Shown in pieces: positions 1 to 12,019 of a stretch of 64,000 bases of DNA. The notes beneath the pieces were generated by a model. The model was not told the DNA's origin and searched no databases. It saw only the letters and a list, made by a program, of their open reading frames with translations. The position numbers and the translations under genes were made by a program. Source of the DNA: Anaeramoeba flamelloides (taxonomy: Eukaryota; Metamonada; Anaeramoebidae); the NCBI GenBank assembly GCA_027625915.1, contig JANTQA010000026.1:1054001-1118000 (forward strand), read 5' to 3'. The first letter of the stretch is position 1, and every line of letters starts with the position of its first letter.

Positions 1-502
1 TTACAGATTTTCCGAAAAAAGTAAAAAAAAATTAATTTATTGAAATGAAAAAAAAACAATTTTAAAAAGAAATTTGACCAATTCAGAACTAAAATAATTG
101 GATTTAGGAAACTTATTTTGTTTTTATTTTTCCCTCTTAAAAAAAAAATTTGTATCAAATTTTAGTCGTGACAAATAATTTAAAAATAACATTTTGTTAT
201 CTTTCGAATTTTTTTCCAAAATTGAGTTACTATTCAAAAAAATCATTTCACTTTTACAATTTTATCATTTTAAAAGAGAATTTTGAAATGATCAAAAAAC
301 AATCGATGAAGTTGAAGGGTTTTTTTTGTTGTTGAAATTTGGAAAGGGTAATTCTACTCTAAAAAAAAAAAAAAAATCTAAACAAGTTGTTTAGAAGAAT
401 AGCCAATTCGAAAATTTAGGTTCATTTTTTTGTAAAACTTGTTTAAAATTTTTTTTTTTTGATGAATAGTTTATGGACACAAATGTACTCATTTTCTTTT
501 AG

Positions 503-738
503 ATAAGACAAAAGAAATAAGAACAAAAATGAAAAAAAAAAAAAAACAATCACAAGTAATTCCATTAAGCAAAAATCTAATAAATCATCAATTTAAGAAG
601 ATGGAAATAGGAAAATTGTTTATGGATTCAAACTTTGCTTCATCATATGTTTTTATATTGAACCCAACGATAGAAGAAAAATCCTCAAAAATAAAACAAT
701 TAAAATTACTTTACTCATTTATTCAAGAATTCAATTAA
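503..738 (+). CDS. possible 3' terminal exon, unknown protein
   Basis: An open frame follows a good acceptor (pyrimidine run ending in AG at 501-502) and runs to a stop at 738, with an internal ATG at 529. It encodes a short Lys/Gln-rich start and then a mixed hydrophobic segment (FMDSNFASSYVFILNPTIEE) ending in FIQEFN. If spliced, it would be the last exon of a gene lying left of the window. I do not recognise it. Its composition is less biased than the surrounding AT-rich DNA, which is the only support beyond the acceptor. It could be chance. Confidence 0.25.
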
Positions 739-1009
739 TTTCATTAAAAAGAAAAAAGTTCCCTTTTTTTTTCTTTGAAGTTTTCATTTTAAGTAAACCC
801 CAATTCCAAATTTTTAACAACCAAAATTCAATTTTTGAAAAAAAAAAAAAAAAAATCTTATTTAATCAATTCTAGAAGAAATACCAAATTAGAATCATTC
901 ATCCAATTGAAATGTTAACGATTGTTTAAAAATTACAATACTCATAAAACAATAAAAAATAAATAATTTATCAATAATAATAAATAATCGGTGTGTTAAA
1001 TATTTTGGA

Positions 1010-1400
1010 GATGGCAAAATAAATACATAACAAAAAAATGCAAAGAAAAATTTGTTTAAATTCTATTAACAATTATTGATCGATCAAATGGTTCGATGTC
1101 ATCAATTAATTTTATTTGAGTTCTTCAATTTTGAACAACTCAACTTTAACCTAATATCAATTGTTCAATAAAAAATTTTGCTCGAACCAAACAGGTTACC
1201 TAATTCAAAAAATGAAATACAAACAAAAAACTAAGTGATGAAAAAATGATTTTCATATTTTACAAAAATGAAAATTATTTCCAATTTGAATTGAATTGTA
1301 TTATTGTGATTCTTTGGAATGTTTTAACTGTGTGTAAAATTTTGAATTTTAGTTTCGTTTTAGTTTGATTACTAAAATATAATTTTATTGGAACTTTGTA
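1010..1400. repeat. interspersed repeat, relic of the TTAA-flanked element at 51.6-53.0 kb
   Basis: About 390 bp that align by eye, with many substitutions and small gaps, to 52430-52780. Shared landmarks in the same order are an ATGCAA tract, the GATCGATCAAATG / GATTGATCAAATG box, AACTCAAC(A/T)TTAAC and the AATTGAATTG region. No terminal repeats are recognisable here, so this is an old internal fragment. Confidence 0.5.
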
Positions 1401-1875
1401 CAAAGTAACAACCAAAAAATAGATTTCTTTTACTTGAATAAAACATTATTTTAATAAACCTACTATTAATTCCCAAATGAGAAATGAGAACAATCCCATT
1501 TAGATAAAAAAAAGAATAAGAAGATGAATTATAGATAAATAACTCTACAATTAAAAGTTTTAGAAACTATTTGAAATTTTTTTTTTTTTTTTTTTTACAA
1601 TAATTTCATATTCTTTGAATGTTTTTAACAATCATAAGGGATTAATATAAATATAAATATAAAATATTTTGAATGAATTTATAAAAAATTGATTTTGTAA
1701 TAAAGATGTGTTCATGATATTTTTTTTTAAAATAATAATAATAATAAAAATGATAATTTTTACAAAAATAGGCATTTTTGCCAAAAATATCTCTGGGTAT
1801 ATATTTATTAAAAGAATTTATTTTAATTTTTTTTATTTATTTTTAAATTGTTTTCAATTCTTTGGTACTGTACAT

Positions 1876-2657
1876 CTGATGAAAAAATCGAAAATTTTGG
1901 ATTAAAGAATTAATCCAGATAAATAAAAATAAACAATTAAAGAATAATATCTTTGATATTATTCAAAATAAAGAATCATTATTTATTCTGTCAATAGCTA
2001 ATTATAAAGAAAATTATGATAACTCTTTATTGAAATTTCTAAACAAACATTTCGAAATTATGAAAGTGGCATAGAGTGATGTAGAATATCTTTGAGTGCC
2101 GAGGTTTTCTTTAGGCTTTCTGTTTATCTGAAAAATCTATTGATTTTTTCAAATAAACAGAAAACACAAGAAAAGCGAACAAAAAGTGCCGTCAAGTGCC
2201 GTATAGTGCCAAGGTTTTTTTTAATTTCTCAAAGTAAAAAAACCTAATGGTGGTTTTCTTGAGGTTACTTGGTTATTTGTAAAATCTATTGATTTTCGTT
2301 AGGTTTTTTTTACTTTTCAAAATAAACCGAAAAATTGTTAAAATTTTCTATTTATTGCAAAAAGTAAAAAAAAACCTAGAACACTTCACAAATAAAATAG
2401 AAAACCTCAAAAAAACCTAGAACATTTCACAAATAAACAGAAAACTCAAGAAAAACTAACAGTGGTTTTCCAGAATTCAAAAGAATTGAGAACAATTTTT
2501 TATTTTACTCGATTCTTTTAAATTCTCGAAAAACTAACAGCGGCTTGTTTTAATTGTTTAAATAAAAAGAAAATTTTAGAAATTTTCTTTTCATTTCAAT
2601 AAGCAAAAAAAAAAAAACCTAACCACTGTATGAGGAAATCAATTTCCTCCCTTCAAA

Positions 2658-2691
<34 letters not shown>
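1876..2691 (+). mobile_element. LINE 3' end with palindromic 3' region (copy L1)
   Basis: From about 1890 to 2070 the DNA encodes the LINE C-terminal block (FWIKELIQINK, then NIFDIIQNKESLFILS, then NYDNSLLKFLNK). It is followed by about 550 bp of inverted-repeat modules (pairs around 2215-2330, 2400-2530 and 2540-2620), then the terminal stem GAGGAAATCAATTTCCTC and a 30-base A tail at 2661-2690. It is strongly 5'-truncated and lies in what is probably an upstream intron of the MTHFR gene. Confidence 0.8.
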
Positions 2692-2692
<1 letters not shown>

Positions 2693-3217
2693 TTTTCAAT
2701 TTCAATTTGGTTACATTAAAATTATAATAAAAAATTAGTGGATTAATAAATGTTACAAATGTCTTTTAATCAATTCTCCACCCAACCTAATATTGTACAA
2801 AAATAATTACAATTATATTTTTGATTTGAATAAAAATGAAAACTTTTTTGAAATTATTTTTCACGAATTACCACAAAAAACCGACTTATTATTTAATTTT
2901 GAATTTTGAAAGTAAATAAATTAATAAATTCTCTCTCTCTCTCTCTTTTAATTAACTCAAGCTAAAGAAAAAAAAAAGAACAAAAAAAAATATTCTTTGA
3001 AAATTCCAATAAACATTTTGAAAATTGAGACTCTGTTATGTCTTTTCAAATCATATATTTATTTGTTAATAAAATCTTCATTTTAACCCCCCTTCCAGTG
3101 AAATTTCAGTAATCACAAAATCATTGATACCCATTTCACTAATTTTCATAATATTTTTTTTTTTTTTTCATTTTTAATATCCTCGAATTTATATATACCA
3201 AAATATCAAAATCAAAG

Positions 3218-4222
3218 TCTACAATAAAAAGAAGAAATAAAGAAGCTGTTAGGCCGGTTTCTTGGATGTATAGACCTGAATCATATATTTGCCTTTCAGA
3301 TAAGTGGGCTAAATATCCAAGAAAATTTTGGAGCGATGGTAAATCGACAAGAAAATTTCGTAAAGTTAAACAAAAATTATTACAAACTGTGCATCCGTGG
3401 ATAAGCTCCTCTCGGAAAAAAGAGTTAAATTCAATTAATGATGTTATCCAAATCTTCAAAAGTTATTTGACAGGCGAAATTAATTCAATACCATGGATTG
3501 ATAAATCATCTGAAATCATTCTTGGCACTGATAACGAAAAAGCAATGAAAATGGTCAATAATGGGCTATTGCTAATTAATTTACTTCCAAGATTAAATGA
3601 AGAAGTTTCCGAAGATATTCTAATCGGGTTTGGAGGTCCAGGGGGATACATTTACGAAAAAAGATATATGGAGTTTTTTATTGCGCCTCATCGAGTTAAG
3701 CTGCTGATTGATGAATTGAATTCATCTGGGAATAATATCTATCATATTACAAATGTTGACGGGTCAATAAATTATACAAATAATAAAAAAAATGAAGTCG
3801 TACCAATCACGTGGGGTGTCTTTCCCGGGGCAGAAATAAAACAGCCCTTGGTCATGGATCCAGAATCATTTCAAAATGTTTGGAGGGTTGAAGCTTTTGG
3901 ATTATGGGTTGACCAATGGCAGAATAATTTCGAAAAGAATAGTGAAAGTTGGAAAATCCTTCAAGAAATCCATGATAACTGGTTCCTCGTCAGTATTATC
4001 GATAATGATTATATTCATCCTTCTGCAACAACAGATTACAATGCATGGAAAACTTTAGATAAATTTTTCAAAAAAGAGCCTAAATTAAACTTTGAAAAAT
4101 TAAATTTCGAATTTGATAATAAATCTCTAAAAGAAAAGGAACATTTAATTCAGAAAAATGCAATTGAATTCGAAGAAAACGGTATTGGTTATGTGTGGTA
4201 TACACAAAATAACAACTTCTAA
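3218..4222 (+). CDS. MTHFR: methylenetetrahydrofolate reductase, last exon (C-terminal regulatory domain)
   Basis: This encodes the eukaryotic C-terminal domain of MTHFR, the enzyme that makes 5-methyltetrahydrofolate for methionine synthesis. In the family this domain binds S-adenosylmethionine and inhibits the catalytic TIM barrel. Visible family blocks in order are KEAVRPVSW and RPESYI (linker-domain junction), GFGGPGGYIYEKRYMEFF, ITWGVFPGAEIKQP, EAFGLWVDQW and IHDNWFLVSIIDND. The recognisable linker KRRNKEAVRPVSW lies upstream of the first ATG (3266), in the same frame back to an AG at 3216-3217. The exon is therefore probably spliced on and 3266 is not the true start. The catalytic domain is not found in the 3.2 kb to the left, which holds a LINE and old repeats, so its exons should lie outside the window. 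A separately expressed regulatory domain is possible but less likely. Identity is firm; the exon start is approximate. Confidence 0.9.
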   Translation, partial: STIKRRNKEAVRPVSWMYRPESYICLSDKWAKYPRKFWSDGKSTRKFRKVKQKLLQTVHPWISSSRKKELNSINDVIQIFKSYLTGEINSIPWIDKSSEIILGTDNEKAMKMVNNGLLLINLLPRLNEEVSEDILIGFGGPGGYIYEKRYMEFFIAPHRVKLLIDELNSSGNNIYHITNVDGSINYTNNKKNEVVPITWGVFPGAEIKQPLVMDPESFQNVWRVEAFGLWVDQWQNNFEKNSESWKILQEIHDNWFLVSIIDNDYIHPSATTDYNAWKTLDKFFKKEPKLNFEKLNFEFDNKSLKEKEHLIQKNAIEFEENGIGYVWYTQNNNF

Positions 4223-5656
4223 ATCAGAATATTTTTAAACTGAATTGACGATTATAAAGAAACATTTTTTCAAAAAGTGAAAAAAATAAATGTTTTAAAT
4301 TAAGTAATCTTTACAAAGTTTTAACTTTTTAAACTGGATACTTTTTATACCAATAATTAAAACTATCAAGTTTTCACTTTTTTTGAAATTTCTTTATTTG
4401 AACAATTTTTTAAAATTAGTTGAAAATTTTATTTTGTTATTTTTTGATTTTGGAAATATTATCTAATAAATATTCTTTATTTATAGATAATAATTTCAAT
4501 AAAATTAAATATTTCTAATTAAAACAATTAAAAAAAAAAAAAAAAAATTGATTTTCAAAATATCTTAGATTTTTAAATAGTAAAATTGTTAATCTTTTAG
4601 TAATAGTACGGTTTATGTACTATGATTAAATCAACAGAGGTTGGGGGATTTAATTTCAATGTTTTAGTTTGCATTTATTTCGAACTTAAAAGTAATTATC
4701 GATTAACTTAAATTTCACTCCTCAGATGTTGTTTAAATTTATGGTTTAAACATCATCCCCTAATTTTAAACGATCTATTGAATAAACTTTTTTTTTTTTT
4801 TTTTTTCCATTTTCGGAATAAAAATTCATTAAATAAAACTAGATTTTTCTTTTTACTTTATTTTTTATTTTCATTCTTTTTTTTTATTTTTGTCACTTAT
4901 TTTTTCTTTTTTATTTTCATTCTTTTTTATTATTTTTGTTTCTTCAAATTAACAACTGATAAACAATATAAATGTTTTTTGAGAAAAAAAAAAAAGAAAC
5001 CTTGGGATATGATTACTTTATGTACTATGATAATTTGTTTATACTTTATATTATTTTTGTTACACATTTTGAAAATTAAATATTTTTCCCTATTTGGGGA
5101 TTGGTATTATTAAGAAAAGTACCACTAGAGCCAAAAAGAATTCAGAAAATCATCTTTAAACAAATAATATGAAGTTCCATTGATTATTAATTTTCCAATT
5201 ATAAAATTTAAATATCTAACGTTTTCATTTTTAAATATTGTTTTTTCACTATTGAAGTTTAAATCGACTATTATAAACAAATTCTTTCAATAGATTATAT
5301 ATTTGGAATTACCATAGGTATACAAGAAAGGGGGATAAACTATTATTAATGTTCAAAAATGACTTTAGTAAAAAAGGAAACCAGAAATTCATAGTAAATA
5401 TATAGAAAAAATCCTAACAATAAAACAACAAATGTGAAAGGCTTTAGAGAATCATTTTTGATATCTTCTGAAATTTATCTGAATCTTCTTGTTAAAAGAC
5501 AAGGAAACTGTAAAGAGAATTTAATTCCACTTTTGAGAGGAAATTCAAGAAAATTCCTTAATAAATTAGTTTGAATTTAGAGCATTAAATTTGAAAAAAC
5601 TTTTAAGATCTCCCAAACTTTCAAATTTTAAAAGTTTTTAGAACTAATAAATGGAG

Positions 5657-5693
<37 letters not shown>

Positions 5694-7172
5694 TAATTCT
5701 GAGAACAAATTTCTTACATTGATAAACAAAACTATAAATAAAAAAAAAAAAAGCTTTTTCTTGGAAAGTGTTATTCTCAAAGTTCAAAGATAGACATTTA
5801 TATTTTGATTTAATTTTTGAAAAAAAAAATTACAGAAATCTCATAAATTTCAAATACCATAATCTCAAATTTTAATAACTTTTTGATTTTTTTATGTCAC
5901 ACAAGCCAATTCAGTCACTTTGGTGTTCTAATAATTTTAAATTTATTTTAGAAGGTGTATTCAAAATTATAAACATTGTAATTTTTGTAAATAAGAAGAT
6001 TGTTAGTTGATTAATTTATAAGAAATAATTTTTTTAATAAGTAGTAAAAATTTTTTCTTCATATTTGATAAAATATATTTTTTAAATAAAAATACTTGTT
6101 ATTGCTAAAAAGATAATTATTTACTATTTTTTTTTGGAATATTAAGAATATTTGATTAAAGTGAATCGATAAAAGTCTTTGATCTTGAAAAAACAATGAA
6201 AACTGAAAAAAAAAAAAAATCAAAATTAAACCTTTCAGCAAATAAAGATTTTTCCACCTCAAATATTTAACAGAAAAAGCCCAAAAAGTTTAAAAATGAA
6301 TTAATTAAAAAAAAAATTATAATTTATTATTTTGAAGATTACAGGAGTTTTAACTATTAAAATCAAAATTTAACCTTTTGAAAAAAAAGACAAAATTTAA
6401 TAAACTAAATTATTTTTAATTCAAGTTTTTATGATGGATCAGCGAGTGATAATTATCAGATTATGATTTATTTCTTCAAACCATATTATTGAAACTTATA
6501 TACTGATTAAATTTTGAGAAAAAAAAAATTAAAATTTAATTTAAATAATTCCTCTTTTAAAAATCAACAAAAAATGCAAAATAAATAGTAAAAAATAATT
6601 TTTTGATTAATTACAAAATAAATACTCAATTTTATTTTTAATTCTTCATGGAAATAATTTAATTTTTTGAAAAATTTTGGAGAAACAAAATACTTTCTAT
6701 TTTTCAATTTTTAAGGGAAATAATTATATTCAAAAAATGTATTAAAATACAGAATAAGATTTTCTTATTAAAGTATTGGAAATCATAATTCAACAAGAGT
6801 TTCTTTTAATCTAAATTTGTTTTGGAATATTCATCAAAATGAAATTCATCAATTAATAGATCCTAGGTTTTTTAATATATTATATAGATAGATTATTGAT
6901 GCTGCGATATATAGTATTGATTTTATAAATTTTTTGTAAAATTACTATTTTAAAATAAATTTGTTTTTCAAATTTTAACTACATTAAATAATATATTGAC
7001 TTTGCCAGAATTGTAAGATAAGTTATTATTATGCAAAATTTTCAAATTATAATCGTTTCGGTAATCAAACAACTACTTTTATATTGAAAAAAATCAATTA
7101 AATCTATATGTCTAGTTCCTTTAAATTGTTAATTTTTCCAATTACAATTAAATATCAATTACATTTATAAAA

Positions 7173-7211
<39 letters not shown>

Positions 7212-7284
7212 GTATGTATTTTGGTTTAATGAGATTTAAATCTCTAAAACTGTTGATAGGTAGATTTAAAAAAAATTTCTTTTC
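4223..7284. other. intergenic AT-rich DNA with microsatellites and an old repeat
   Basis: There is no convincing gene. Contents are a T-rich run at 4790-4950, two AT dinucleotide repeats (5660-5688 and 7176-7205), and a diverged repeat at about 5115-5350 that resembles 44130-44375 (shared AAAGAATT.AGAAAAT.ATCTTTAA and AAATTCTTTC.ATAGATT.TATATTTGGA boxes). The rest shows no structure I can name. Confidence 0.5.
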
Positions 7285-8363
7285 TCATTTTTTGTTATTG
7301 TTCCTTTTGTTATTATTATTTCGATTTTCATTGTTTGATCGAAAATTATTATTAACATTATAATTATTTATTCTTCTTTTTTTATATTCATTAATAACTT
7401 GTTGATTTTTCCCCTTTGAATTATTAAATTCAACATCTTCGTCGTCATCGTCAACGTCTATATCTGAATCAAAATCTTCATCCTCAGATATGTCATCTAT
7501 ATCATCTGACAGTGAAACACTATCATCAGAATATGATTCACTATCAATATTTAAATTTCCCCCATTGTTAAAGAGATTGCTATTATGGTTAATTTGTTTG
7601 TTATTATTTGATACTGGCTGATTTCGTTTTCTGTGTGGGGTTGGTAATAAATGTTTAATATTTTGTAAATGATTAGAATTGAAATTTTGTGAAACGTTTT
7701 GGAAATTAAAATTTCTGGTATTTTTTAAATTATTTTGAAATTGTGATTTCATCCCTTTTCTTAATTCATCCATTTTTGCATTTAATAAATTATTTTTCCC
7801 ATTTGAGGGATTTGTTTTTGTTGGAAGGTTTCTTGGATTATTTGTAAATAAAGTTTTGGAATTATTATTAAATTTATTTAAGGGTGAAAAGGTAATTTTA
7901 TTGGATGGTTTATTGTTTTGTTGATGGATCAGATGGCCATTTCCTTTTTCTTTCCTAACATTGAACTGTTGTTGTTCTTGTAAATGCTGTTGTTTATATT
8001 GGAGCCGTATTTGTTCTAATCTGGTTAATTTTTTGTGTACGTTTCTTTGATTGTCATTAAATTTATTTTTTTCATCTCCGTCCTCCTCATCATCCTCATC
8101 CTCCTCTTCGTCATCATCGACGACATTATCTCCATCAATATCCACTTTGCCGCCAGCACCTACTATATTTTCTATCAGTTCATTATTATCATCCTGGTTA
8201 TCATAATTTCCATCGATCGCATCTTTTTTTCCATTTAATTCGTAATTAATTCCCTTTTGATTTTTAAAATTTCCAAGACTATTGTTTATCCCAATTTCAT
8301 TATAATCATCGCCATCGCCCACACCCTCATCATCATGATCATCATCATTGCCATCATCATCAA

Positions 8364-8445
<82 letters not shown>

Positions 8446-10332
8446 GTCGTCGTCGTCATCGTCGTCGTCGGAAAAATCAGAATCAGTGTATTCATAATTC
8501 CCTTTTTCGTTTTCTTTATTAAGGATCTCATCATTTATTTTTTCTTTATTAATCTTCATTTTTATGTCTTTTCGGACCATATTTGCTAATTCTGCCTTTA
8601 CTCTATTTATTTCTTCTTCTCTTTTAATACCATATTTTTTAGATTTATGATCATAAAAGATTATATTTTTATTATAAACAAGCATATACCAAAAATTTTT
8701 TTTTGCAGTCAAATTTCCATACACTTTTTGATAACAATCCCATAATTGTTTTTCTTTTTCGGTTGCCTTTTGAAATAATTCATGTTTAGATAATGGCCTT
8801 TTCTCGGATTTAATAATACCAGAGCTTATTTTCCAACCAATCTTGGAATCTAGTCCCATTGTAATCAACAATTCTCTTAATTGTTTTCTTTTATTGCTCA
8901 TATCTTTTTGAATTCTTTTTGATAAAGTGGAAACTTCGTTTTTTAAGATGTTATTTTTTTTTTTTTTTTTTTTTAAACTGTGATGTTTTTCTCTTTCTTT
9001 TTCTTTTCTTTTTCCTTTTCCTTTTCCTTTTTCTTTTTCTTTTCCTTTTTCTTTTTCTTTTTCTTTCCCTTTTCTTTTTCCCTTTTCTTTTTTTTTTCCA
9101 TTGATTTTTAATTTTTTATTGTTTTTTTTATTGATTTTTATTTTGAAATTTCTATTTTTATTTTGATTTGAATTTAATTTGAGTTTATCCTTATTTCCAT
9201 TTTCATAGTTGGAAGTTGTGTTGGTGCTATTATTATTGGTATTATTTTTATGAGAAGTGAATTTCAAATTCTTCGAATTAGGGAATTTGTTTGGATCAAT
9301 CCAATAAAGCCTTTTAATTGGATCAAACATAAAAAATTTTCTAGCTTCAGCTAATAAAAATGATCGAAAATTTCTTAAAATCCGATTAAAATTTTTAACT
9401 TTTTCTTTTTCACAGTACACCAAGACATAGCAATTCCAAATTGCTCTTTCATGTTGTACAACATCAACAACAATTTCCCAAGAGGAAGCAGGGGTGCCTA
9501 GTCGTTCTAGAGCACAACATGTATACTCCCAACCTTTTCGAACTTCACCTACTAAGTTTTCAACATAGTATTTTAATAGCTTTCTTCGTGTTTTATGTTT
9601 AAAGGGTTCCTGGTTGGCTTTCTCCTTTTCCCAATAATCAAAAGCCATTTTTTGTAAATCTTTTCGAGATATTCTGTTTTGGTTATTTTGAATGGTTAAA
9701 TTATTTCCCAAATTGGTTTCTTGATTTTGATTTTGCTTGTTGCTGTTGTTGTTGTTGTTGTTGTTGTTGCTATTGCTATTGCTATTGTTTGTAGCAGTGT
9801 TGTTAGCTGAATTGTGGCCACCTTTTAAAGAATATAGCCTTGTTGATCGATCATAGTTAACATGTTTTCGTTGCAAAAGAAACAAACCAAAAGATGTTTT
9901 AATTTGTGCAGGCTTCTGTTGATAGATATCTTTATAAACGTTATAGATTTTTGGATACATTTCCATCGCACGGCTAATTATTCTTAGCTTTGTACTCGAT
10001 CCCCCTAACGATTTTAACACTTGGTGTCCATAAAACCATCCTTGTTTTGTTCTTGAAATATTTTTTAATCTCGTACGTACTTGTTTACGTAACTCTAAAT
10101 TTCTTTTTGGCTTTTTATTCTGAGTATTCGTAGTATTTTTATTGACAGTTTTGCTGGTGCTGTGAGTGTTGTTGTTATTCGTTAATTTTGCTTGGATATT
10201 TTTTTTTTGTGTTGTTGATGTTGATGTTGGTGTTGGCGTGATTGTGGTTGTGGTTGATGTGAGTGGCTGTGTTCTTAAAGTTGGTTCAGTTTGGTTTGTT
10301 AAATTTGGTGTATAATTCTGTGATTGTTGCAT
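7285..10332 (-). CDS. large acidic nuclear-type protein with three winged-helix-like units
   Basis: A single-exon 1015-residue protein. Residues 1-80 are Thr/Asn/Gln-rich. Three related units follow at about 83-168, 250-346 and 480-573. Each has a GW(F/E/K) turn (GWFYGHQVLKSLG, GWEYTCCALERLG, GWKISSGIIK), a helix ending in a NxYxxxY/xCYxxVY pattern, and a closing strand (VNYDRSTRLYSL, FMFDPIKRLYWI, IFYDHKSKKYGI). The pattern looks like a winged helix with its wing; that fold is my inference. Between units lie poly-Asn (about 183-200), a Lys/Glu/Gly hexamer-like repeat (about 410-445) and Lys runs. A near-pure Asp tract covers about 617-660. The C terminus has Asp/Ser/Glu blocks, then a basic KKRR and an Asn/Lys/Arg end that could be a nuclear localisation signal. 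The start is the first ATG after clearly non-coding DNA. A chromatin or transcription role is plausible but unproven, and I do not recognise the family. Confidence 0.85.
8358..8472. repeat. Asp-coding microsatellite (ATC then GTCATC then GTC units)
   Basis: On the plus strand the tract goes from ATC trinucleotides through GTCATC hexanucleotides to GTC trinucleotides. On the minus strand it reads GAT, GATGAC and GAC, all Asp, inside the 1015-residue protein. The change from pure trinucleotide to a regular hexanucleotide and back suggests replication slippage spreading variant units while the amino acid stayed the same. Confidence 0.9.
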
Positions 10333-12019
10333 ACACCTCTAAATTTTTTGTTTTTTTTTGAATAAAAACTTTTGTGTAATTGATTTTGATTTCTTGGTTC
10401 CTTTTTTTCACAAGAAGTTAAAAATAATTGGGGTGCTTATATTTTGATTTGAGAAAGACAAGATTAATAATAAAAAAATTTCTACAAAAAGATCAAAAAA
10501 TGATTATGACTAAAGAAAAATCAATACAAGAAATCTCATGACTTTTATCATGCCTTCAGCCTTTTTAAACGTTTGGATTCTATACAAACATTTCCATACA
10601 CTTTCCAACACTTTTTAAGGGGAAACCTTTGCAAAATCGAGATGCTTGTAAAAGCCATATGATTTTTTGTTGTAATTTCCTCAAACCCACCCCAATATCC
10701 TTTTACTTGTTTTTCTTCAGCAAGTCAATTTTCTGATTCTTTTTTTCAAATTTGAAAACTATTCTTCGAATTAGAATTTCATCTAGTTCAAAAATTTGTT
10801 AAATAGATTTAAGGGGTTAATAATTCTTATTTATTTATTTTTTCTCAATGGTAATAGAGTAATTATTTACACAAGTGTACAATTAAACCCAAACAATAAA
10901 CTCCTTTATCAACTTGCTAGAAATATTTTCTCATTTTTAAAAGAGTTCATTTTTCAATTAAATATTTACGTTAAAACATCGAGATCCTGATTTATTTGTT
11001 GTTAAATTTTTAGATCAAACTTGAAAAAGAAAAATTTAGAAACTTTTTTTGGATAAAGAAAAAATCTCACTTTCAGTAATTTCTGAGGGTATGTATTAAC
11101 AGCTGACCTTTCAAATTTAATCCTTTAATATTATCATAAAAATACAGTAAATAATGAATCCTTGTAGATCGAGAAAAAAAGATCATTTTTTGTTTGATTT
11201 CTAAATTTTTATTAAATTACTTGAAATTAAAAAGATTCGACAATATTTATTTTCAAATATTCAAAGGTATAAAAAAAGAACTGTTAATTATCAAATCATT
11301 TATTTGATAATAATTTTTATTTTTTTATCGTTTTAAATCTTAATTTAAATACATTTTATTTGTTAGAAAAATATTTATTAGGTTGAGAAATAATCATAAA
11401 TCCTATTAATAATTTAAGATATTGTTTTCTTAATAAAAAAAACTTTCGTAGAATTAAGATTTGGTTATTAATTATTGATTAAAAATAATTAAATTAAAAA
11501 TTTATTTCTTTTGATTATAAGTTCAATTTTCCTAGGTATTTTAAAAAAAGTATTTTGAGAGAATTTTTAATTTGATTGTTTAATTTTTTTTCTCAGATTT
11601 TTTTGTTCAATAAAGAGAAAAAATTTATTTGAACTGTTCTTTGAATCAAATAATTCTATTTTTTTTTAAGTTTAAAATAATTATTCTAATTTTTTTTAAA
11701 ATCAAGTAAATTTTTTATACCAAGTTATTTTAGAACATAGTGTTTTTGTTTTTCGAGTGTATTTTTGTACAATTCCTTTCACAGATATTAATCTTTCTTA
11801 TTTTTTCTTTCAAAGAAAATATTTTTTTTTTAAATAATTCTGAAATATGTTGGATTTTGAACTTTTCAAAAATGGGAACAATAGCTTCGATAATTTTAAA
11901 AACAAAAATTGACGACTGGGAAATAAACTTTAATCTTGGATATATGCTAATCAGATTTTTGTTCTTTTTTTCAATTTCTACATACCATATTTTTTTTTCT
12001 ATTATTATTCAATTTGCTA
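10333..12019. other. intergenic, no gene seen
   Basis: AT-rich DNA upstream of the 1015-residue protein gene. The first 300 bp must hold its promoter, but I see no TATA or other box that stands out from the background. The remainder shows no repeats I could match elsewhere. Confidence 0.4.

Noticed and set aside
4778-5113. 111-residue Phe-rich open frame
   Set aside because: T-rich DNA with no real start context. Composition equals background and it overlaps an old repeat.
8257-8589. Antisense open frames over the poly-Asp tract (Ile/Val-rich and Met/Thr-rich)
   Set aside because: They exist only because a GTCATC-type microsatellite has no stop in any frame. The Asp frame belongs to an intact 1015-residue protein.
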